Source: Clostridia bacterium
Lineage (GTDB): Bacteria > Bacillota > Clostridia > Christensenellales > Aristaeellaceae
Reading direction: 5' to 3'
NCBI GenBank assembly: GCA_017463245.1
Contig: JAFTPN010000033.1
Span: 1-49,306 of the forward strand
DNA length: 49,306 nucleotides
Position 1 is the first letter of the stretch. Every line of letters starts with the position of its first letter. Below, one piece after another: positions 39,384-48,142 of the stretch. The notes beneath the pieces are model-generated. The model had not been told where the DNA came from and ran no database searches. It saw only the letters and a list, made by a program, of their open reading frames with translations. The position numbers and the translations under genes were made by a program.

Positions 39384-41777
39384 ATGCAGTACGGCTATTT
39401 TGACGACAAAGCCCGTGAGTACGTCATTACCAATCCCCGTACCCCCATGGCCTGGGCCAACTACCTGGGTGATCCTGAATACGGTGCCATCGTGACCCAG
39501 AATGCTGGCGGCTACAGCTTCGTGAAGTCCGGCGCCGCTGGTCGTATCATCCGCTATTCCTTCAACCAGTTCGACGAGCCCGGCCGCTACGTCTACCTGC
39601 GCGACGACGAGACCGGCGACTACTGGTCTGCTTCCTGGCGTCCTGTGGAAAAGCCCCTGGAGCAGTACAAGACCATCACCCGCCACGGCACCGCCTACAC
39701 CGAGATCGAGAGCGAATACGCCGGTATCGCCTCCAAGGTGCTGTACTATGTGCCCAAGGGTGCTACCCACGAGGTGTGGCGCGTTGAGGTGACCAACACC
39801 TCCGACAAGCCCCGCAAGATCTCTGCCATGAGCTACTGCGAGTTCACCACCGAATCCAACTACGAGCAGGATCTGGTGAACCTCCAGTACACCCAGTTCA
39901 TCACCACCACCACCTTCCACGATGATTTCATCCTCCAGCACATCAACCAGTATTGCCACGTGGGCGAGAATGGTGAAAACGGCTCCGAGCGCTTCTTCGG
40001 CCTGGCTGGCAGCCCCGTGAAGAGCTACTGCGGCCGCCGCGAAGCCTTCACCGGCCGCAACCGCTTCCACAATCCCCAGGCTGTGATCGACGGCGATCTG
40101 GGCAACAAGCTGAGCTTCAACGGCAACCCCTGCGGCTCCCTGCACACCGTGCTGGAGCTCCAGCCTGGCGAGAGCAAGTCCATCGCCTTCGTCCTGGGCA
40201 TGAAGGGTCCCTCCGCCGCCCGCAAGCTGCTGGATTCCTATGCTGACGTGAAGACCAAGGTGGACGCCGAGCTGAAGGAGCTGATCGCCTACTGGCACGG
40301 CAAGCTGAGCGCCCTGCAGGTGAACACCCCCGACGCCAACTTCAACACCATGATCAACACCTGGAACGCCTTCCAGTGCTTCATCACCTTCGTGTGGAGC
40401 CGCGCCGCGTCCCTGATCTACTGCGGCCAGCGCAACGGCCTGGGCTATCGCGACACCGTGCAGGACATCCAGGGCATCATCCATCTGGATCCTGAAATGG
40501 CCAAGGGTCGCCTGGTGCATATGCTGTCTGCCCAGGTGCACCACGGCGGCGGCCTGCCCCTGGTGAAGTTCGACCACAACGCCGGTCACGAGGATTCTCC
40601 CGAGGACGAGAGCTATGTCCGCACCACCGGCCATCCCAGCTACCGTGCCGACGACGCCCTGTGGCTCTTCCCCACCGTGTATAAGTACGTTGCCGAGACC
40701 GGCAACACCGATTTCATGAACGAGGTCGTTCCCTACGCCACCCATGGCGAAGGCACCGTGCTGGATCACCTCAAGCGCGCCATCGACTTCTCCATGAACC
40801 ACCTGGGCGTGCATGGCATGCCCGCTGGCCTCCATGCCGACTGGAACGACTGCCTGCGCCTGGGCGCTGCCGGCGAAAGCTCCTTCGTGGCCATGCAGCT
40901 GTACCTGGCCATGAACATCCTGGACGAGCTGATGCCCAACACCCCCGAAAACGAAGAATACCGCGCCTACCTGCGTGAGAAGGCCGCCGAGCAGAAGAAG
41001 CTCATCAACGAGCACTTCTGGGAGGACGACCGCTTCCGCCGCGGCTATTCCGAAGAGGGCTTCATCATCGGCAGCAAGGAGAATGTGGAAGGCTCCATGT
41101 GGCTGAATCCCCAGTCCTGGTCCGTCATTTCCAAGCTGGCCACCAAGGAGCAGGCCGAGGCCGCTCTGCAGACCGTCAACGAGCAGCTGAACACCTGCTA
41201 CGGCGTTGAGGTCATGACTCCCTGCTACAAGGAGCATTACTTCGACGGCGCTCTGATGAAGCTGTTCAACGCCACCACCAAGGAGAACGGCGGCATCTTC
41301 TGCCAGGCACAGGGCTGGATCATCCTGGCCGAGTCCCTCATGGGTCACGGCGGCCGCGCCTTCCAGTACTTCCAGGAGAGCTGCCCCGCTTCCTTCAACG
41401 ACAAGGCCGACCTGCGTGAGTGCGAGCCCTATGTCCACACCCAGTTCATCGAGGGTCACGAGTCTCCCCAGCATGGCCGCGCCCATGTGCATTGGCTGAC
41501 TGGCACCGCCTCCACCGTGATGGTGGGCTGCGTGGAAGGCATCCTTGGCCTGCGTCCCACCCCCGAAGGCCTGGTCATCTCCCCCGCCATTCCCGCCGAA
41601 TGGGACGGCTTCACCATGGAAAAGACCTTCCGCGGCAAGAAGCTGTATATCACCGTTGACAACTCTGCCCACCACGAAGGCGGCGTGCAGAAGACCCTGG
41701 TCAACGGCGTGGAAGTCACCGGCGTCCTCACCGACGACGTGCTGACCGACGGCGCCAAGATCACCGTGGTGATGTAA
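39384..41777 (+). CDS. Cellobiose phosphorylase (GH94)
   Basis: A 797-residue cytoplasmic GH94 enzyme that splits a beta-linked disaccharide with phosphate, giving a sugar 1-phosphate and a free sugar. Visible: the N-terminal beta-sandwich domain starting MQYGYFDDKAREYVITNPRT, the (alpha/alpha)6 barrel with YRDTVQDIQG and HHGGGLPLVKFD, the catalytic Asp in DWNDCLRLG, and the C-terminal segment GHESPQHGRAHVHWLTGTAS. Length and motifs fit cellobiose phosphorylase; chitobiose or laminaribiose phosphorylase are alternatives in the same family. AAGGAGG precedes the ATG. Codon use is strongly biased to the preferred codons, suggesting high expression. No transporter is adjacent. Confidence 0.93.
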   Translation: MQYGYFDDKAREYVITNPRTPMAWANYLGDPEYGAIVTQNAGGYSFVKSGAAGRIIRYSFNQFDEPGRYVYLRDDETGDYWSASWRPVEKPLEQYKTITRHGTAYTEIESEYAGIASKVLYYVPKGATHEVWRVEVTNTSDKPRKISAMSYCEFTTESNYEQDLVNLQYTQFITTTTFHDDFILQHINQYCHVGENGENGSERFFGLAGSPVKSYCGRREAFTGRNRFHNPQAVIDGDLGNKLSFNGNPCGSLHTVLELQPGESKSIAFVLGMKGPSAARKLLDSYADVKTKVDAELKELIAYWHGKLSALQVNTPDANFNTMINTWNAFQCFITFVWSRAASLIYCGQRNGLGYRDTVQDIQGIIHLDPEMAKGRLVHMLSAQVHHGGGLPLVKFDHNAGHEDSPEDESYVRTTGHPSYRADDALWLFPTVYKYVAETGNTDFMNEVVPYATHGEGTVLDHLKRAIDFSMNHLGVHGMPAGLHADWNDCLRLGAAGESSFVAMQLYLAMNILDELMPNTPENEEYRAYLREKAAEQKKLINEHFWEDDRFRRGYSEEGFIIGSKENVEGSMWLNPQSWSVISKLATKEQAEAALQTVNEQLNTCYGVEVMTPCYKEHYFDGALMKLFNATTKENGGIFCQAQGWIILAESLMGHGGRAFQYFQESCPASFNDKADLRECEPYVHTQFIEGHESPQHGRAHVHWLTGTASTVMVGCVEGILGLRPTPEGLVISPAIPAEWDGFTMEKTFRGKKLYITVDNSAHHEGGVQKTLVNGVEVTGVLTDDVLTDGAKITVVM

Positions 41778-41786
41778 TTTCAAAAG

Positions 41787-41821
41787 CCAAGCCGGGTCGG
41801 AGCAATTCCGGCCCGGCGTTT
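41787..41821 (+). terminator. Hairpin after the GH94 gene
   Basis: GCCGGGTCGGA pairs with TCCGGCCCGGC (one G-U) with a 5-base loop and a short GTTT tail; a fairly weak terminator. Confidence 0.6.
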
Positions 41822-41839
41822 CCATTGAGGATGATTCAG

Positions 41840-42376
41840 ATGATCGACCCCAAAGACCTGCACATCGTCAACTATTGCCATCCCAGCTGCACCCCCCTGC
41901 AAAACATCCTGTGGCTGCCCAGGGACGAGGCCTTTCAGCTTGCTCACCAGCTTGCGCAGGCCAATGCCGGAGCTACCGCCTTCTGGCGCTTTGCAGATTT
42001 TGAAAACTACTATCCCCGCCGCATGGAGACTGACCGTCTGCTGCATCAGGCCTTCATCCGCCTGGGCGGCAAGCCGGAGGTGGAGCATCCCCTCTCCTTC
42101 GTGCTGCAAGGCAGCGACTACCTCCACGGCTGGTTTGACCACGGCACCATCACGACCTTGCCGCTGTCCAGCATCCCGGACAAGGTTTTCAGCTTCACCC
42201 TGGGTGACAGCATGTCCGCCCCTCGGCCGGATGGCACCATCCATGTTTTTACCAAGGAAATGCTGCTGCAAAAAGTCGCAGCATACCAGGGCACGCTTGA
42301 TGAGTTCATGCAGGAGATCGCCAACACCTGTCACTATATCGAGGTGCAGGTGTGGCGCAAGCTTTCAACAGAATAA
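41840..42376 (+). CDS. Conserved-looking protein of unknown function
   Basis: A 178-residue soluble protein without signal peptide or membrane helix. Recognisable features are NYCHPSCTPLQNILWLPRDEAFQLAHQLA near the start, RFADFENYYPRRMETDRLLH, and HPLSFVLQGSDYLHGWFD in the middle. I do not recognise a family. It starts 62 bases after GH94 and a hairpin intervenes, so read-through expression is possible. Start ATG at 41840 with GAGG nine bases upstream; ATG at 41831 is an alternative. Ends at a strong terminator. Confidence 0.68.
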   Translation: MIDPKDLHIVNYCHPSCTPLQNILWLPRDEAFQLAHQLAQANAGATAFWRFADFENYYPRRMETDRLLHQAFIRLGGKPEVEHPLSFVLQGSDYLHGWFDHGTITTLPLSSIPDKVFSFTLGDSMSAPRPDGTIHVFTKEMLLQKVAAYQGTLDEFMQEIANTCHYIEVQVWRKLSTE

Positions 42377-42412
42377 CAAAAACGCCCCGGAAAGCACTTG
42401 CTCTCCGGGGTT
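42377..42412. terminator. Bidirectional terminator
   Basis: CCCCGGA and TCCGGGG flank a GC-poor loop; the minus strand continues into GCGTTTTTGTT (for the M18 aminopeptidase gene) and the plus strand into TTCTGTTC (for the unknown gene). Confidence 0.8.
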
Positions 42413-42426
42413 CTGTTCATTTTCAA

Positions 42427-43824
42427 TTAGAATGCCTTGGCACCCTTCAGGAAGGCGCAGTAGCACTTGTAGCCCTCATACAGGTCAGCCTTGCTGATCA
42501 TCTCCCAGGGGGCGTGCATGCTCAGCACGGCAATGCCGCAGTCGATGCAGTTCATGCCGTAGTTGGCGCAGATGTAGGCGATGGTGCCGCCGCCGCCCAC
42601 GTCCACCTTGCCCAGCTCGGCGGTCTGCCAGTCCACATTGGCCTCGTCCAGAATGGCGCGGATCTGTGCGATGAACTCAGGGTTGGCATCGTTGGAGCCG
42701 CTCTTGCCGCGGGAGCCGGTGAACTTGTTGAAGCACACGCCCCTGCCCACGATGGCGGCGTTCTTCTTCTCAAACACGCCCGCAAAATTGGGATCATAGC
42801 CCGCGCTCACGTCGCTGGACAGCATACGGCTGTTCTGCAAAGTGCGGGTCACGCCCAGGGCGCAGTAGCCATGCACGCAGTTGTACAGCTCGGCCACGGT
42901 GTTCTCGAAATACTTGGCGCTCATGCCGGTAGCGCCCACGGAGCCGATCTCCTCCTTGTCGGTCAGCACGGCGCACAGGGTGTAGGCGGGGGTGCCCTCA
43001 TAGTCCAGCACGGCAGCCATGGAGGGATAGGCGCACACGCGGTCGTCGTGGCCATAGCCAGCGATCAGCGCCCGGTCAAAGCCCACGTCGCGGCTCTTGC
43101 CAGCAGGCACGATCTCCAGCTCCGCAGAGATGAAGTCCTCCTCTTCCACGTCGTACTTGTCCTTCAGCAGCTTGAGGACATTGGCCTTCACGGCCTCCTT
43201 CTCCTCGCCCTTCAGGGGCTGGCTGCCGATGATCAGGTTCAGCGCCTCGCCCTCGATGACCTTGGCAGCGGTGGCGCTCATCTGGTCGGCGGCCAGGTGG
43301 ATCAGCAGGTCGGAAATGTAGAACACGGGGTCGTTTTCGTCCTCGCCGATGGCAATGGTCACGGTGGTACCGTCCTTCTTGCAGATCACGCCGTGCATGG
43401 CCAGCGGGATGGTCACCCACTGATACTTCTTGATGCCGCCATAGTAGTGAGTATCCAGGTAGGCGATGCCCTCGTCCTCATAAAGGGGGTTCTGCTTCAC
43501 GTCGATGCGGGGAGAATCGATGTGAGCGCCCAGGATGTTCATGCCCTCCTGCATGGGCTTCTCGCCCACGATGAACAGCATGATGTCCTTGCCCATCCAG
43601 TTGCGGTACACGCGGTCACCAGCCTGGAGCTTGCCGCCCTCGGCGATCACCTTGTCCAGGTCGGCAAAGCCCGCCGCCTCAGCCAGCTTCACGGCCTCGG
43701 TGACGCACTCGCGCTCGGTCTTGCCAGCATCCAGGTAAGCCTTATACTTGGCCGCAAAGGCCTCCACCTTGGCCAGCTCGGCCTCGTCATATTGTTCCCA
43801 GGCATTCTTCTTGTACATATTCAT
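42427..43824 (-). CDS. M18-family aminopeptidase
   Basis: A 465-residue zinc aminopeptidase of the aspartyl aminopeptidase family, cytosolic, forming large tetrahedral assemblies in known members. Metal and catalytic motifs are visible: HID in GAHIDSPRIDVK, GHDDRVCAY with an Asp, DKEEIGSVGATG with the Glu pair, and the last His in SMHAPWEMISKADLY. It removes N-terminal, mostly acidic or hydrophobic, residues from peptides. The ATG at 43824 has AAAGGA just upstream; the next Met (43818) is an alternative start. It is monocistronic with its own promoter and terminator. Confidence 0.93.
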   Translation of the reverse strand: MNMYKKNAWEQYDEAELAKVEAFAAKYKAYLDAGKTERECVTEAVKLAEAAGFADLDKVIAEGGKLQAGDRVYRNWMGKDIMLFIVGEKPMQEGMNILGAHIDSPRIDVKQNPLYEDEGIAYLDTHYYGGIKKYQWVTIPLAMHGVICKKDGTTVTIAIGEDENDPVFYISDLLIHLAADQMSATAAKVIEGEALNLIIGSQPLKGEEKEAVKANVLKLLKDKYDVEEEDFISAELEIVPAGKSRDVGFDRALIAGYGHDDRVCAYPSMAAVLDYEGTPAYTLCAVLTDKEEIGSVGATGMSAKYFENTVAELYNCVHGYCALGVTRTLQNSRMLSSDVSAGYDPNFAGVFEKKNAAIVGRGVCFNKFTGSRGKSGSNDANPEFIAQIRAILDEANVDWQTAELGKVDVGGGGTIAYICANYGMNCIDCGIAVLSMHAPWEMISKADLYEGYKCYCAFLKGAKAF

Positions 43825-43862
43825 ATCATCCTTTCGCAAAAAAGCGGAATTTGCTTGCCTCC

Positions 43863-43891
43863 ATTATAGCCTTGCCACGCAGGAAATGCAA
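43863..43891 (-). promoter_or_regulatory. Promoter of the M18 aminopeptidase gene
   Basis: TTGCAT (43886-43891) and TATAAT (43863-43868), spacer 17 bases. The -35 lies just beyond the uxaC terminator. Confidence 0.78.
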
Positions 43892-43892
43892 G

Positions 43893-43927
43893 CACAGAAA
43901 AGGAGCCGGAAACAACTTCCGGCTCCT
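43893..43927 (-). terminator. Terminator of the lacI-uxaC operon
   Basis: AGGAGCCGGAA pairs with TTCCGGCTCCT (11 bp) followed by TTTTCTG. Confidence 0.88.
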
Positions 43928-43932
43928 GCAAA

Positions 43933-45342
43933 TTACTTCTGGGCGAAGTTGAAATAGTTGCGGGCGTTCACGCAGCTGATGCCGGTGACGATCTCGCCCA
44001 GGATATCGTAGTCCTGGGGGAAGCGGCCGTCCTCCACCCACTGACCCAGCAGGCGGCACAGGATGCGGCGGAAGTACTCGTGGCGGGGATAGCTCAGGAA
44101 GGAGCGGCTGTCGGTGAGCATGCCCACAAAGCCAGCCAGGTAGCCCAGCTGCGCCAGGGAGGTCAGCTGATCGGTCATGCCCTCGAAGTGGTCGTTGAAC
44201 CACCAGGCGGAGCCGTGCTGGATCTTGCTCACAGCCTCGCTGGACTGGAAGCAGCCGCAGATGGTGTCGATGGCAGCGTTGTCGTTGGGGTTCAGGCTGT
44301 AGAGGATGGTCTTGGGCAGGTTGCCAGCCTTCTCCACAGCGCCCAGGAACGCAGCAGTCTGGCCGGCGGGAGCAAAGTTGTCGATGGTGTCATAGCCGGT
44401 GTCCGGGCCCAGCTTGGCATACTGGGTCAGGTTGTTGTCGCGGCGGCAGCCGTAGTGCAGCTGCATCACCCAGTTCAGGCGCTTGTACTCGCCCGCGAAG
44501 AACATCAGGCAGGCGGTCTTGTAGGCAGCCTCTTCCTTGGCGGTGACGGTCTCGCCAGCCATGCGCTTGGCGAAGATGGCTTCCACCTCTTCCTCGGTGG
44601 CGGGCTCGAACATCACATAGTTGATGCCGTGGTCGCTCAGGCAGCACTTGTTTTCGTGGAAGTACTCCATGCGCTTGGTGAGGGCGGCCTTCAGGTCGGC
44701 GAAGGACTTGATCTCCATCTCCGCCGCCGCAGCCAGCTTGGCCAGGTAGTCGGCAAAGTCGGGCTTCTCGATGTTCACAGCCTTGTCAGGACGCCAGGCA
44801 GGCCACACATTGGTCTTGAAGGACTTGTCGCCAGCCAGCTTCTGGTGCCATTCCAGGTTGTCGATGGGATCATCGGTGGTGCAGATGGTCTCCACATTGC
44901 TCATTTCGATCAGGCCGCGCACGGAGTAGCCCGCAGACTGCAGCTTGGCATTGGCAATGTTCCACACCTCGTCGGCGGTCTTGGCACTCAGGGCGCCGTT
45001 GTAGCCGAAGAAGCGCTGCAGCTCCAGGTGGCTCCAATGGTACAGCGGGTTGCCGATGGCCTTGCCCACCACCTCTGCCCACTTGCAGAACTTTTCGTAG
45101 TCGGAGGCGTCGCCGGTGATGTACTTCTCGTCCACGCCAGCGCAGCGCATCAGGCGCCACTTGTAGTGGTCGCCGCCCAGCCACACCTGGGTGATGTTCT
45201 CATACTGCAGATCGTCCCAGATCTGCTTGGGGCTGATGTGGCAATGGTAGTCGATGATGGGGCACTTGGCTGCATACTCGTGATAGAGCTTGCGCGCCGT
45301 TTCCGTGTTCAGCAGAAAATCCTTGTCCATAAATGCCTGCAT
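43933..45342 (-). CDS. uxaC: Glucuronate/galacturonate isomerase
   Basis: A 469-residue uronate isomerase (amidohydrolase superfamily) that converts D-galacturonate to D-tagaturonate and D-glucuronate to D-fructuronate. Visible: MQAFMDKDFLLNTETARKLY at the start, HCHISP (first metal-binding HxH), the ETICTTDDP segment, MQLHYG, and the end ISCVNARNYFNF. ATG at 45342 with GGAGAG. It follows the LacI regulator gene by 59 bases on the same strand and is probably co-transcribed with it; the next two pathway enzymes are encoded on the opposite strand from the same intergenic region. Confidence 0.97.
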   Translation of the reverse strand: MQAFMDKDFLLNTETARKLYHEYAAKCPIIDYHCHISPKQIWDDLQYENITQVWLGGDHYKWRLMRCAGVDEKYITGDASDYEKFCKWAEVVGKAIGNPLYHWSHLELQRFFGYNGALSAKTADEVWNIANAKLQSAGYSVRGLIEMSNVETICTTDDPIDNLEWHQKLAGDKSFKTNVWPAWRPDKAVNIEKPDFADYLAKLAAAAEMEIKSFADLKAALTKRMEYFHENKCCLSDHGINYVMFEPATEEEVEAIFAKRMAGETVTAKEEAAYKTACLMFFAGEYKRLNWVMQLHYGCRRDNNLTQYAKLGPDTGYDTIDNFAPAGQTAAFLGAVEKAGNLPKTILYSLNPNDNAAIDTICGCFQSSEAVSKIQHGSAWWFNDHFEGMTDQLTSLAQLGYLAGFVGMLTDSRSFLSYPRHEYFRRILCRLLGQWVEDGRFPQDYDILGEIVTGISCVNARNYFNFAQK

Positions 45343-45401
45343 GGTTCTCTCTCCTTCAAGCAAATTGATCGTTATGTTCAAATCCACTCCTGTGGATCCG
45401 G

Positions 45402-46412
45402 TCACTTTCTGGTAGACTGGCGCAGCACCACTTCACCGGTGAACACCGTCTTCTGGGGCATTTCCTTGCCCTCCAGCACGCCCATCATGGTCTCGACGAT
45501 GTGATCGCAGATGGCCTTGAGCTTGTTGTCCACGCTGGTCAATTCCGGCTCGGTAAACAGGCAGAAGCTGGAGTTGTTGTAGCCCACCACGCTCATGTCC
45601 TCCGGGATGCGCTTGCCCGCCGCCCTGGCGTACTTCATGGCGCCAATGGCCAGGCTGTCCTCGCTGGCCAGCACCGCGTCGAAGCTCACGCCCTTCTTTT
45701 CCATTTCCAGCAGGTGATCCCGCACGTCCAGCACGCTCATCTTGTCCTGGTCGAAGTAGCACAGCAGCTCGTCATCCAGCTCCACGCCCCTGTTTTTCAG
45801 CGCGGCGCGGTAGCCCGCCAGCTTCTTGCGGCCGGAGTAGTTCTTGCTGTGGTACAGATACAGGATGCGCTTGCACCCGGTGTCCAGCAGGTGCTGGGCA
45901 GCCTCCATGGTGGCGCGCTGATCATCGCACAGCACGCAGTACACCCGCTCGCAGGCAAAGGAGCCGTTGAGCAGGATCAGCGGCACGCTCTTGGCGGCCT
46001 GGCGGATGTAGTCGTTGTCCTTATCATTGTTCTCAATAAAGGAAGAACCCATCAGCACCATGCCGTCCACATGGCGGGACTTCAGCTGCTCCACGCCGGT
46101 GGTGCGGGCTTCCAGGGTTTTGCCGGTGCAGCTCAGCACACAATCGTAATTCCGGCTGCGGAAGGCGTTTTCCAGGTAGGCCAGCGCCTGGGACTGATAG
46201 GTATCGGAGGCGTCAGGACACAGAAGGCCGATGGTCTTCATGGTGTTCAGGCCCAGTCCCCGGGCAAAGGCGTTGGGGACATAGCCGCTGTCGTTGATCA
46301 CCGCCATGACCCGCTGGCGCGTCGCAGGGCTGACGTGGGGGCTGTCGTTCAGCACACGGCTCACCGTGGCAATGGAAACGCCCGCCCGCTTGGAAATATC
46401 GTAAATATTCAC
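45402..46412 (-). CDS. LacI-family regulator of the galacturonate genes
   Basis: A 336-residue LacI/GalR regulator. The N-terminal helix-turn-helix and hinge are textbook (NIYDISKRAGVSIATVSRVL, residues 2-21; SPATRQRVMAVINDSGYVPN), followed by a periplasmic-binding-protein-like sensor domain (TIGLLCPDASDTY to EVVLRQSTRK). GTG start at 46412; the long upstream frame has no ribosome binding site and crosses the promoter. Two TGTAA-N4-TTACA operators flank the divergent promoters, one in its own 5' region and one before uxaB, so it probably autoregulates and represses uxaB-uxaA and uxaC until a uronate intermediate binds. KdgR/UxuR-like role inferred from position. Confidence 0.92.
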   Translation of the reverse strand: MNIYDISKRAGVSIATVSRVLNDSPHVSPATRQRVMAVINDSGYVPNAFARGLGLNTMKTIGLLCPDASDTYQSQALAYLENAFRSRNYDCVLSCTGKTLEARTTGVEQLKSRHVDGMVLMGSSFIENNDKDNDYIRQAAKSVPLILLNGSFACERVYCVLCDDQRATMEAAQHLLDTGCKRILYLYHSKNYSGRKKLAGYRAALKNRGVELDDELLCYFDQDKMSVLDVRDHLLEMEKKGVSFDAVLASEDSLAIGAMKYARAAGKRIPEDMSVVGYNNSSFCLFTEPELTSVDNKLKAICDHIVETMMGVLEGKEMPQKTVFTGEVVLRQSTRK

Positions 46413-46434
46413 GTTGACGCCCCTTCCGCAAAAG

Positions 46435-46448
46435 TGTAAGTGTTTACA
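46435..46448. promoter_or_regulatory. Operator 1 of the uronate LacI regulator
   Basis: TGTAAGTGTTTACA, a TGTAA-N4-TTACA dyad about 12-25 bases downstream of the predicted lacI transcription start. Confidence 0.7.
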
Positions 46449-46466
46449 GAGAATGATTCCGTTTGA

Positions 46467-46495
46467 ATTATACACGCTTTTCATCACTTTTGCAA
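46467..46495 (-). promoter_or_regulatory. Promoter of lacI-uxaC
   Basis: TTGCAA (46490-46495) and TATAAT (46467-46472), spacer 17 bases. Confidence 0.78.
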
Positions 46496-46556
46496 CCATA
46501 TTTTCACGAAACACCGCCCAATCCGGCAAAATCTTTGCCGCATTGCGCAAAATCCA

Positions 46557-46585
46557 TTGACGAACGCACCAAAACAGAGTAAAAT
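46557..46585 (+). promoter_or_regulatory. Promoter of uxaB-uxaA
   Basis: TTGACG (46557-46562) and TAAAAT (46580-46585), spacer 17 bases. Confidence 0.75.
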
Positions 46586-46599
46586 GATGCTGGAAATGA

Positions 46600-46613
46600 T
46601 GTAATCATTTACA
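46600..46613. promoter_or_regulatory. Operator 2 of the uronate LacI regulator
   Basis: TGTAATCATTTACA, same TGTAA-N4-TTACA dyad as at 46435, about 8-22 bases downstream of the predicted uxaB transcription start. Confidence 0.7.
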
Positions 46614-46669
46614 CGCTTGTGATAATCCGGTACTGAATATACCGATCAAAATGATGGAGGGATCAACCT

Positions 46670-48139
46670 ATGGAACGACTCACCGCCGCCAAGGCGCCCG
46701 CTGCTTCCCGCCCTGTGAAGGTGCTGCAATTCGGCGAAGGCAACTTCCTGCGTGCCTTCGTGGACTATTTCATCGACATCGCCAACGAAAAGACTGACTT
46801 CAACGGCTCCGTTGCGCTGGTGAAGCCCATCTCCATCGGCACGCTGTTCCCCGCCTTCAAGGAGCAGGACTACCGCTACACCGTGCTGCTGCGCGGCCTG
46901 GTGGACGGCCAGGCGGTGGAGCAGTCCCGCGTGGTGACCTCCGTCAGCGACGCGGTGGACGCCTATGCCGATTACGATGCCTACGCTGCCTACGCCAAGT
47001 GCGAGACCCTGCGCTTCATCGTTTCCAACACCACCGAGGCTGGCATCGTCCTGGACGAAAGCGACAAGCTGGAGCTCTGCCCGCCCAACTCCTACCCCGG
47101 CAAGCTCACCAAGCTGCTCTACGAGCGCGCCGAGCATTTCAACTACGCCCAGGACAAGGGTCTCATCATCCTGCCCGTGGAGCTGATCGACGATAACGGC
47201 ATCATGCTGAAGAAGTGCGTCAAGGCGCTGTGCAAGCTGTGGAACCTGGGCGAGAAGTTCGAGCGCTGGCTGGACGAAGCCTGCGTGTTCACCTCCACCC
47301 TGGTGGATCGCATCGTCACCGGCTATCCCCGGGGCGAGGATCAGGCCATCTGGCAGCAGCTGGGCTATGAGGATCGCATTCTTGTCACCGCCGAACCCTT
47401 CGGCCTGTGGGTTATTGAGAGCGAAAAGGACATTTCCAGTGAGCTACCCCTGCCTGCGTGCGGCCTGCCGGTGATCTACACCGACAACCAGAAGCCCTAC
47501 AAGCAGCGCAAGGTGCGCATCCTCAACGGCGCCCACACCTCCTTCGTCCCCATGGCCTTCCAGTGCGGCTACGACTATGTGCTGGACGCCATGAACGATC
47601 CCATGATCAAGAAGTTCATGCAGGATACCCTCTACGATGAGGTCATCCCCACCCTCACCCTGCCCAAGGATGACCTGATGGCCTTTGCCGAGGCTGTCAC
47701 CGGCCGCTTCATGAATCCTTACATCAAGCACGCCCTGCTGTCCATCTGCCTCAACAGCGTTTCCAAGTGGCGCGCCCGCTGCATGCCCAGCCTGCTGGTC
47801 TATGCCGAAAAGGAAGGCAAGCTGCCCCAGCACCTGACCTTCTCCCTGGCGGCGCTGATGGGTCTGTACCACGGCGGCAAGATCGTGGATGGCAAGCTGG
47901 AATGCACCCGCGACGGCGAGACCTACACCCTGCAGGACGACGCCGCCGTGCTGTGCTTCTTCGCTGAAAAGTCCACCCTGCCCGCCCGCGAGATGGTGGA
48001 GGCCTTCCTGGGCAACGAGAGCTTCTTCGGCAGCGAGTTGATCAAGGTTCCCGGCATTGTGGAGAGCGTCACCGCCTCTCTGGAGGACATTCTCGCCCGC
48101 GGCATGAAGGCTGTTATGACCGAGCGTTTCGGAGGCTGA
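46670..48139 (+). CDS. uxaB: Tagaturonate reductase
   Basis: A 489-residue NAD-dependent long-chain polyol dehydrogenase that reduces D-tagaturonate to D-altronate. Visible: VKVLQFGEGNFLRAFVDYFI (nucleotide-binding start), RFIVSNTTEAGI, LPVELIDDNG, TSTLVDRIVTGYPR, and the catalytic KVRILNGAHTSFVPMAF motif around residue 285, with Lys and His/Asn residues of the family. AATGGAGGG precedes the ATG. It is immediately followed by uxaA. Fructuronate reductase (UxuB) is a related enzyme, but UxaC-UxaB-UxaA clustering favours altronate. Confidence 0.95.
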   Translation: MERLTAAKAPAASRPVKVLQFGEGNFLRAFVDYFIDIANEKTDFNGSVALVKPISIGTLFPAFKEQDYRYTVLLRGLVDGQAVEQSRVVTSVSDAVDAYADYDAYAAYAKCETLRFIVSNTTEAGIVLDESDKLELCPPNSYPGKLTKLLYERAEHFNYAQDKGLIILPVELIDDNGIMLKKCVKALCKLWNLGEKFERWLDEACVFTSTLVDRIVTGYPRGEDQAIWQQLGYEDRILVTAEPFGLWVIESEKDISSELPLPACGLPVIYTDNQKPYKQRKVRILNGAHTSFVPMAFQCGYDYVLDAMNDPMIKKFMQDTLYDEVIPTLTLPKDDLMAFAEAVTGRFMNPYIKHALLSICLNSVSKWRARCMPSLLVYAEKEGKLPQHLTFSLAALMGLYHGGKIVDGKLECTRDGETYTLQDDAAVLCFFAEKSTLPAREMVEAFLGNESFFGSELIKVPGIVESVTASLEDILARGMKAVMTERFGG

Positions 48140-48142
48140 ACC

